This document shows, one piece after another, positions 1 through 5,100 of a DNA stretch of 5,822 bases. Positions within the stretch are counted from its first letter, which is position 1. The number at the start of each line of letters is the position of its first letter. Origin of the DNA: UMGS902 sp045538895 (GTDB taxonomy: Bacteria; Bacillota; Clostridia; Oscillospirales; CAG-272); the NCBI GenBank assembly GCA_045538895.1, contig JAZQEH010000018.1:1-5822 (forward strand), read 5' to 3'. Below the pieces are notes generated by a model, which did not search any database, was not told the origin of the DNA, and was given only the letters and a program-made list of their open reading frames with translations. A program made the translations under genes and the position numbers.

Positions 1-78
1 TGCCGCATTTTGTTTTTACGCAAAGTGAAAAATTATTTCTATTTATTAGCCTTGCTTTTATTCTTACTTGCGGTCTGA
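1..78 (+). CDS. C-terminal end of a probable membrane protein (partial)
   Basis: The frame beginning at base 1 is open for 25 codons and stops at TGA (76-78). The visible peptide ends with a basic/aromatic stretch (RKVKNYFY) followed directly by a strongly hydrophobic segment (LLALLLFLLAV) that runs to the last residue, which looks like a final transmembrane helix with almost no tail. A strong plus-strand terminator starts 20 bases after the stop, which is what the end of a real plus-strand transcript should look like. The start and all identifying domains lie to the left of the window, so no function can be given. With only 25 codons, chance openness in AT-rich intergenic DNA remains possible. 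Confidence 0.5.
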   Translation, partial: CRILFLRKVKNYFYLLALLLFLLAV

Positions 79-97
79 CGTGTTTGTCAGCACTCTG

Positions 98-124
98 AGA
101 CGGAAGCTTAGCTTCCGTCTTTTT
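98..124 (+). terminator. Rho-independent terminator of the upstream plus-strand gene
   Basis: Bases 98-107 and 111-120 form a perfect 10-bp stem (AGACGGAAGC / GCTTCCGTCT) with a TTA loop, and five T residues run from 120 to 124. The T tract follows the hairpin only in the plus direction, so it serves the gene ending at 78. In the minus direction, the end of pepT would transcribe the same hairpin but no U tract follows, so it is a poor terminator for pepT. A weaker hairpin (CTGAC 75-79 with GTCAG 86-90) lies just before it and overlaps the upstream stop codon. Confidence 0.85.
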
Positions 125-125
125 A

Positions 126-1328
126 TTACGCTTTCATCAAATCAACTAAAACCTTGACCATGGTTTCCATGGACTGTACCGAAATAAGCTCGTGTACACT
201 GTGGAAGTTAAGACCGCCTGTAGGAAGATTTGGGCAGGGGAGTCCCATATAAGAGAGTCTTGCACCGTCCGTGCCGCCTCGTATCGGTACGCAAACGGGT
301 GAAAGACCGTTGTTACGCATAGCAGCTTCAGCAGCTTCGATAACGTGCATGTGGGGCAAAATCTGCTCCTTCATATTGTAGTAGCTGTCCTTCATGTCAA
401 GTTCAAAAGTACCGTCGCCGTAAACTGTGTTCATGTAGTCAACAAGATTTTTGATAAACACCTTGCGGTTTTCAAACTTTTCTCTGTCATGATCACGGAT
501 TATCATAGCGAGGGTTGCAGTGGTTTCGTCACCGCAGATGTTTGCAACGTGGTAGAAGCCCTCGTAGCCGCATGTGTGAGCAGGAGTTTCTGCTGCGGGC
601 ATGCGTGCAACAAACTCGCAGAGTAAAAGTGCCGCATTCTTCATCTTGTCCTTTGCTTCGCCGGGATGAATGTTGATGCCGTTTACAGTAACTTTGGCAG
701 AAGCGGCATTGAAGTTTTCGTATTCGATTTCGGGTACTTCGCCGCCGTCAACTGTGTATGCCCATTTTGCACCGAATTTTTCAACGTCAAAATGGTCGGC
801 ACCCTGACCGATTTCCTCATCGGGGGTGATACCCACGGCGATTCTTCCGTGCGGTATTTCGGGGTGAGCGATCAAGTATTCAACGGCAGTAAAGATTTCT
901 GCAACACCTGCCTTGTCATCGGCACCAAGCAGGGTTGTGCCGTCGGTCACTATAAGGTCCTGACCTGCATATTTTGCAACGGCAGGAAACTTTTTGAGCG
1001 TGATAGTAGCGTTTCCAAGCTCAATATCACCACCGGTGTAGTGGATAATCTGCGGCTTTATATCCTTGCCGGGGGCATCGGGCGAAGTATCCATATGGGC
1101 GATAAAGCCGATAGTTTCACGGCTTTCATAGCTTTTGGTTGCAGGGAGCCAGCCGTAAACGTATCCGTTTTCATCCATATGTGCATTTTCAAGCCCCATT
1201 TTGTTAAGCTCGTCAGCGAGATATGCACCAAGCAGTTTTTGCTTGTCGGAGCTGGGAGTGGTATTGCTGTTTTCGTCGGATTGAGTGTCAAATGAAACGT
1301 ATTTTAAAAATCTGTCTTGTACAAGCAT
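126..1328 (-). CDS. pepT: Peptidase T (tripeptide aminopeptidase, M20B family)
   Basis: This cytosolic di-zinc aminopeptidase removes the N-terminal residue from tripeptides, the last steps of peptide use. The product is 400 aa, close to the roughly 408 aa of enterobacterial PepT. Visible signatures are AHMDTSPD (metal ligand H78, activating D80), LLGADDKAG (bridging Asp, probably D138), TPDEEIGQGA (catalytic E171 and ligand E172), TVDGGEVPE (D194) and NFHSVHE (last His ligand, probably H376). The lid domain carries IHPGEAKDKM, including the conserved H221. The catalytic set is complete, so the enzyme should be active. I chose the ATG at 1326-1328 because AAGAGGT lies 6 bases upstream. The frame stays open to 1415, but that stretch encodes an AT-rich non-family peptide and holds the promoter. 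No clear terminator follows the stop. The gene stands alone and is convergent with its left neighbour. Confidence 0.96.
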   Translation of the reverse strand: MLVQDRFLKYVSFDTQSDENSNTTPSSDKQKLLGAYLADELNKMGLENAHMDENGYVYGWLPATKSYESRETIGFIAHMDTSPDAPGKDIKPQIIHYTGGDIELGNATITLKKFPAVAKYAGQDLIVTDGTTLLGADDKAGVAEIFTAVEYLIAHPEIPHGRIAVGITPDEEIGQGADHFDVEKFGAKWAYTVDGGEVPEIEYENFNAASAKVTVNGINIHPGEAKDKMKNAALLLCEFVARMPAAETPAHTCGYEGFYHVANICGDETTATLAMIIRDHDREKFENRKVFIKNLVDYMNTVYGDGTFELDMKDSYYNMKEQILPHMHVIEAAEAAMRNNGLSPVCVPIRGGTDGARLSYMGLPCPNLPTGGLNFHSVHELISVQSMETMVKVLVDLMKA

Positions 1329-1334
1329 TTTGTT

Positions 1335-1341
1335 ACCTCTT
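1335..1341 (-). promoter_or_regulatory. Ribosome binding site that fixes the pepT start
   Basis: On the minus strand AAGAGGT lies 6 bases before the ATG at 1326-1328. It decides between this start and the longer open frame reaching 1415, whose upstream ATG would fall upstream of the pepT promoter. Confidence 0.8.
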
Positions 1342-1358
1342 AAAATGATTATATAATT

Positions 1359-1387
1359 AGTATAAATCATTTTGAATAGAAAGTAAA
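1359..1387 (-). promoter_or_regulatory. Probable SigA promoter of pepT
   Basis: Reading the minus strand, TTTACT (1382-1387, 4 of 6 to TTGACA) is followed after 17 bases by TATACT (1359-1364, 5 of 6 to TATAAT). Transcription would start near 1352 and give a leader of about 24 bases containing the ribosome binding site. An exact TATAAT at 1348-1353 is an alternative -10, but it would leave a leader of only about 13 bases. The surrounding AT-rich DNA makes chance matches easy. Confidence 0.5.
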
Positions 1388-1411
1388 GTAAATTATTGTT
1401 TACATTAACAA

Positions 1412-1530
1412 GCATTCCTCAGACGAGGAAGGTGGCGCCGCAAGGCGACGGAAGGAGGGACCATTCTAATTATTACTTTTTCCCTCCCTCAGTCAGCGTT
1501 CCGCTGACAGCTCCCTCGTCTGAGGGAGCC
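1412..1530. repeat. Fold-back (MITE-like) intergenic inverted repeat
   Basis: Two imperfect arms of about 49 bp face each other around a 20-base AT-rich loop (1461-1480). The best matched parts are CCTCAGACGAGG (1417-1428) with CCTCGTCTGAGG (1514-1525), and GGAGGGA (1454-1460) with TCCCTCC (1481-1487). The right arm also contains two hairpins of its own: GTCAGCG/CGCTGAC (1492-1498 with 1502-1508) and GCTCCCTC/GAGGGAGC (1510-1517 with 1522-1529). It is much more GC-rich than the surrounding intergenic DNA and encodes nothing. From memory, similar sequences recur between genes in gut Oscillospirales, but copy number cannot be seen here. No clear target duplication flanks it. It fills most of the 270-base gap between pepT and the regulator. 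Confidence 0.8.
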
Positions 1531-1571
1531 TTTATTACAACCCTAAACATTAATTCATCTCACTGACAAAC

Positions 1572-1600
1572 AAAAAAGGCTTGCCGGAGCAAGCCTTTTT
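1572..1600 (-). terminator. Rho-independent terminator of the XRE regulator gene
   Basis: The stem GGCTTGC (1578-1584) pairs with GCAAGCC (1589-1595) around CGGA, and flanking A/T runs extend it to about 12 bp. In the minus direction a run of six T (1572-1577) follows the hairpin. The stop codon of the regulator (1599-1601) overlaps the promoter-proximal side of the stem. The T run at 1596-1600 means it can also act on plus-strand transcription. Confidence 0.88.
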
Positions 1601-1928
1601 ATTCTTCGAGCAAGCAGGTAGCAAGAATTTGAATAGCCCGTTTATCTTTTTTTGACAACGCTCGGTAGTTATTCATTAATTTTGCTTCTTCTGAGTTTAG
1701 ATAAAGATCAGAAACCTTTTCTATTTTCTTTTCTATATCGGTTCTTCCGGTAAGAAAATCTATTGATGTGTTAAAATAGTCGGCAATTATCCCTAAAGTT
1801 TCAAGAGTGGGCTCTACTTCGTGGTTTTCATATTTGTTTATTGACTGTTGGCTTACATTGATTATTTCAGCAAGCTGTTTTTGGCTTAATCCCGAGCGAA
1901 TTCTGAGCAGTCGTAGGTTTTTTAACAT
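1599..1928 (-). CDS. XRE-family helix-turn-helix transcriptional regulator
   Basis: The 109-aa product has an N-terminal Cro/C1-type DNA-binding domain at about residues 4-60. The turn and helices read SQKQLAEIINVSQQSINKYE, and the typical closing segment PTLETLGIIADYFNTSIDFL is followed by TGRTD. Residues about S26-Y33 form the recognition helix. The C-terminal 45 residues are charged and probably helical (LSKKDKRAIQIL), as in small XRE repressors that dimerise through this part. No peptidase, sensor or metal-binding domain is visible, so the signal is unknown. The ATG at 1926-1928 is preceded by GGAGAAG about 10 bases upstream. The gene is divergent from the large exported protein, and inverted ACAACT repeats in the shared control region suggest it represses itself and that gene (inference). 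Its codons are visibly more AT-rich than those of pepT or the large gene. Confidence 0.93.
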   Translation of the reverse strand: MLKNLRLLRIRSGLSQKQLAEIINVSQQSINKYENHEVEPTLETLGIIADYFNTSIDFLTGRTDIEKKIEKVSDLYLNSEEAKLMNNYRALSKKDKRAIQILATCLLEE

Positions 1929-1972
1929 ATTATTAAAACTTCTCCACTATATGATTTTTAGATTACATAATT

Positions 1973-2001
1973 AGCATAACAACTAATTTAAGTTGTGTAA
2001 A
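1973..2001 (-). promoter_or_regulatory. Probable promoter of the XRE regulator
   Basis: On the minus strand TTTACA (1996-2001, 5 of 6) is followed after exactly 17 bases by TATGCT (1973-1978, 4 of 6), and TG stands one base before the -10, making it an extended -10. Transcription would start near 1966. The spacer is almost entirely occupied by the inverted repeat ACAACT-N6-AGTTGT, which is a good place for self-repression. Confidence 0.6.
1979..1996. promoter_or_regulatory. Candidate XRE operator in the regulator's own promoter
   Basis: ACAACT (1979-1984) and AGTTGT (1991-1996) form a perfect inverted repeat with a 6-base centre. The same hexamers occur in the palindrome at 2006-2032 and once more at 2034-2039, so five half-sites fall within about 60 bp. 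The left half extends to ACAACTAAT, which also appears at 2022-2030 and, inverted, at 2008-2016. Confidence 0.55.
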
Positions 2002-2005
2002 AAAC

Positions 2006-2032
2006 TTATTAGTTGTCATTGACAACTAATAA
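2006..2032. promoter_or_regulatory. 27-bp perfect palindrome, candidate operator over the -35 box
   Basis: Bases 2006-2018 are the exact reverse complement of 2020-2032, with a single T at 2019 as centre. The core is AGTTGT-N5-ACAACT. It covers the whole -35 hexamer (2019-2024) of the promoter for the large exported protein, so a bound dimer should block RNA polymerase. No T tract follows and there is no upstream gene on this strand, so it is not a terminator. That the neighbouring XRE protein is the ligand is inferred from the shared half-sites and position. Confidence 0.7.
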
Positions 2033-2047
2033 TAGTTGTTGTATAAT
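2019..2047 (+). promoter_or_regulatory. Consensus SigA promoter of the large exported protein
   Basis: TTGACA (2019-2024) and TATAAT (2042-2047) are both exact consensus hexamers at the ideal 17-bp spacing. Transcription should start near 2054, giving a leader of about 49 bases. Such a perfect promoter would be strong if left free, which fits an overlapping repressor site. A further AGTTGT half-site (2034-2039) lies in its spacer. Confidence 0.85.
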
Positions 2048-2084
2048 TACAATTAAATACTTGCTTTTAGTATTAAATTGTAAT
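2046..2084 (+). other. AT-rich hairpin spanning the -10 box and leader
   Basis: Bases 2046-2061 pair with 2069-2084 over 16 positions with one mismatch (2055/2075), around a 7-base loop (TGCTTTT). The left arm begins inside the -10 box and contains the expected transcription start, so only the inner part (about 2056-2061 with 2069-2074) would surely be in the RNA. The outer arms carry ACAATT and AATTGT, one base from the ACAACT/AGTTGT half-sites. It could be a weaker operator at the DNA level or a small leader hairpin, and the sequence does not decide. There is no T tract, so it is not an attenuator of the usual kind. Confidence 0.5.
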
Positions 2085-2090
2085 ACTTAT

Positions 2091-2096
2091 GGAGGG
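2091..2096 (+). promoter_or_regulatory. Ribosome binding site of the large exported protein
   Basis: GGAGGG lies 6 bases before the ATG at 2103-2105, close to ideal complementarity and spacing, and fixes the start just ahead of the signal peptide. Confidence 0.9.
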
Positions 2097-2102
2097 ATTT
2101 AA

Positions 2103-5100
2103 ATGAAAAACTTTAAAGCTAATAGTAGCAGATACAGGCACGTATTTGTTGTTGCGGCACTACTTTTCTGCATGCTATTCTGTGCCTTTTCGGCAAGCGC
2201 AGCAGATAGTGCTGACTGTGCACACACAGAAACTACTACCAATGTAACTCTTGCAGCTACTTGTATTACCAAGGGTTGGCAGGAAGAGGTATGTAACAAC
2301 TGCGGCGAAACCGTAAGTGAGGGCGAAATTGATTTCGACCCCGACAACCACGCTGAAGGTCTTGCTATTGCTACCACTACAGGTGCTGTCACCTATTACC
2401 ACACATGCTGCGGTGATGCTACAGAACCCATATTTGTTGATAATAACCTTGGTAAGGATGTTTACGTTTCTAAAAACGGTATTGACCTCGCAAAGGTTAC
2501 ATCACTTAATAAAGCCATCGGTACAACCTCTGCAACTGCATTCGTTTCTTTCGCAGATGCAATGGTATATGCAGCTGCATCCGCAAATGCAGGCAATGAC
2601 GTAACTCTTCACATTGTTGACACTGCAACCGTTCCTGCAGAATATCACACTCCCGAATATGAGGGTATGATCACCATCACAGGCGGCTCGCTCGTATTCC
2701 CCAAGAACCGTTTCTATCAGAACGGTGATATTACAATTACCAATATCACACTTGACGTGGTCACTACCGATATCACCTGGACTGCACTTAACCACAAGTT
2801 TGTTGCAGATACAGGCGTTACCTTGCCGGAAAGTCACAAGAACATTTATCTCTCCGGTGCAAACAACCTCGTTAGCATGCCCGACCGTGTGATTGATTCC
2901 GATATCACTCTCCGCAGCGGTGCATGGCGTGTTGTTGCCGGCGGTAACCGTTACGTTGATGATCCTCACACCGCAAAGGTTAAGTTGACTCTCGGTGCTA
3001 TTAACGAAACCGATACTCTTACAATTAACTATCTTGCTCCTTTCTCTATCAATGAGAAAGGTAACGCAGCTCTCAGTGCAGACGGTGTTTCCGATATCAC
3101 TATTGACGGTAGAGTTACTATCGCAACTGCGTTCTGTACATCATCCTATTTCGAAACTGCTGCTGCTGCAAACGCAGGTGCGGCTGACGAAAACGGCAAT
3201 CCTTACGTTTACACTGTAAACCTTGTTCTTAAGGGTGCAGCTGACATCTCCTATGCTGACGGTGTTACTGCAGGCTTCAACAATAACCGTTCCAAGGCTG
3301 CTACAGTAGTATGGAACGTTTATGCAGACGAGCGCAGCTCAGAAGCAATGGCAGACGCTGCAGTATTCCAGAGTCTTATTGATGATACCAACAATGTTAC
3401 CGTTAACCACTACACCTACAAGCAGTACTGTGTAGAAACTCTTAAGGGCCACTTTGATGCAAACAAGGATAAGCTTTGTGATGAGTGCGGTAGCTCTACA
3501 GCATGCGCACACGCTAACCGCGAAAACCAGCCGGCTACTGCTTCTACCTGCGCAGTAAAGGGTAGTGCAAACGTTGTTTGTCTTGACTGCGGTGCAATCG
3601 TAGAAACTGTTGAGCTTGACCTTGATGCTGCAAACCATGCAGACAACACAAACTGGATCTGGACAAAGAATGAAGAAACAAGTGTGTATGAAATTGTTTG
3701 TTCCGAATGCGGCGTAGTTGCTTGCACTGCCGAAACTCCTTTCGTTTACGTTGGTGAAGGCGGCGACGACGAAGCAAGCGGTATGGATGCGGCTACCAAG
3801 GTAGAAACTCTTACCGAGGCTGTTACCCGTCTTGCAAACTTCGGCGGTAAGGTTATTATTCCCGCAGGCGGCTACAACCTTGACGGAACAGAAGTGCTCC
3901 ACGAGTGGAACGGCACTATCACATTCTCCGGCGCAGACTTTGACGGAAACGGCGCCGCTACCCGTGGCTTTAAGATTACAACGCAGGGTGCTCACCTCGT
4001 TCTCGGCGGTGACTCTGTATTTGAAAATATACTCTTTATGGGTACATCTTCAAGCGTTTACCGTGCAATCATTTCTGCAAACTGGCACAACGTTGACTTC
4101 GGTTACACCCGTGTTCAGAGCTATGCAACTTGTTACCTCCTTGCAGGTTACTATGGTGTAACTGAAAACGATACCGCAGAAAAGAACGTAACAATTTCTG
4201 TTGACGGTCCTGCACTTTCCACCAATGCACGTCATTACTTCTTCGAGAGAATCTACATGGGCAGTGCATTCTCCGCAGACAATATTGAGGTTTCCAACAA
4301 GACCGTAACTCTCAACGTTGATGACGGTCTCCTCAACTCCAAGGCTGAAAGTGCTACTCAGACAGCCCTTGTATACGTTCTCTATACAATGTCCACCTCT
4401 AATACACGTACCGCAGCTCTCACAAAGAACTGCACCTCCATCGTTAACCTCAACGGCAACTCGGGCGTTAACTCGTTCCGTACCGGTGACCATAACGTTG
4501 GTTATGATGAAGTTGTTGATGCAAACGGCAAGGTTACACAGGCAGCTTCCAAGGCATGGCTTGACAACCTCACTGTAAACTTTAATGACAACTCTCAGGT
4601 TGCAGACGTACTTGCAGATGCTGATAAGGGTATTGCAGAAAAACTCGGTACCGCTCAGTTCAAGAACGTAAAGAACCTTGTATTCAACATTTCTACTCCC
4701 GCTGAAGGACGTATCACTCCTCTCGGACATACTCTCCGCATGTACAAGTACGGTGATTTCGTAAATGAAGAAGCAACCGTTACCGTAAACACAAGCACTC
4801 ACGCTTACCACAAGGATATCGACGTACTTGTTAAGGGTACATGGCGTGCAGACGGACTTTACCCCTACAACGTAGTTGAAAATATCGCTGACGAATGTGT
4901 TTGGGGCGAATATGAAGTTACCACTCCCGCTACTCCCGAAAAGGACGGCGTAGAAACCAGAGTATGTACTCTCTGCGGACGTGACGAAACAAGAGCAGTT
5001 AAGTACGAATGCACCGAGCATAAGTACGTTGTAAAGGTTGACGGCACATACTACTGTGCAAACGAAAACGTTGCAGTTGAGGCTCCCACAGCTCCTATCG

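Noticed and set aside
666..1295. Plus-strand open frame of 209 codons across pepT
   Set aside because: It is antisense to a well-recognised enzyme, has no ribosome binding site or family signature, and is explained by the codon composition of pepT. The smaller frames at 345-626 (+) and 1058-1291 (-) are likewise shadows.
1329..1415. N-terminal extension of pepT by 29 codons
   Set aside because: The extension is AT-rich, unlike any PepT N-terminus, contains the likely promoter, and the internal ATG at 1328 has a well-placed ribosome binding site and gives the family's usual length.
1510..1538. Hairpin with CTTTATTA tail as a terminator of a plus-strand gene
   Set aside because: No plus-strand gene precedes it, the T tract is weak, and the hairpin is fully explained as the outer end of the fold-back repeat.
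1412..2102. Possible toxin-antitoxin pair based on the small XRE protein
   Set aside because: No small partner gene overlaps or adjoins the XRE gene on its strand; it ends in its own terminator and is divergent from the large exported protein.
2046..2102. Riboswitch in the leader of the large gene
   Set aside because: The transcribed leader is only about 49 bases, with one AT-rich hairpin and no recognisable aptamer core or terminator.
2089..2106. Mini-ORF (5 codons) overlapping the start of the large gene by ATGA
   Set aside because: Its ATG touches the GGAGGG ribosome binding site itself and it has no binding site of its own, so translation is unlikely.
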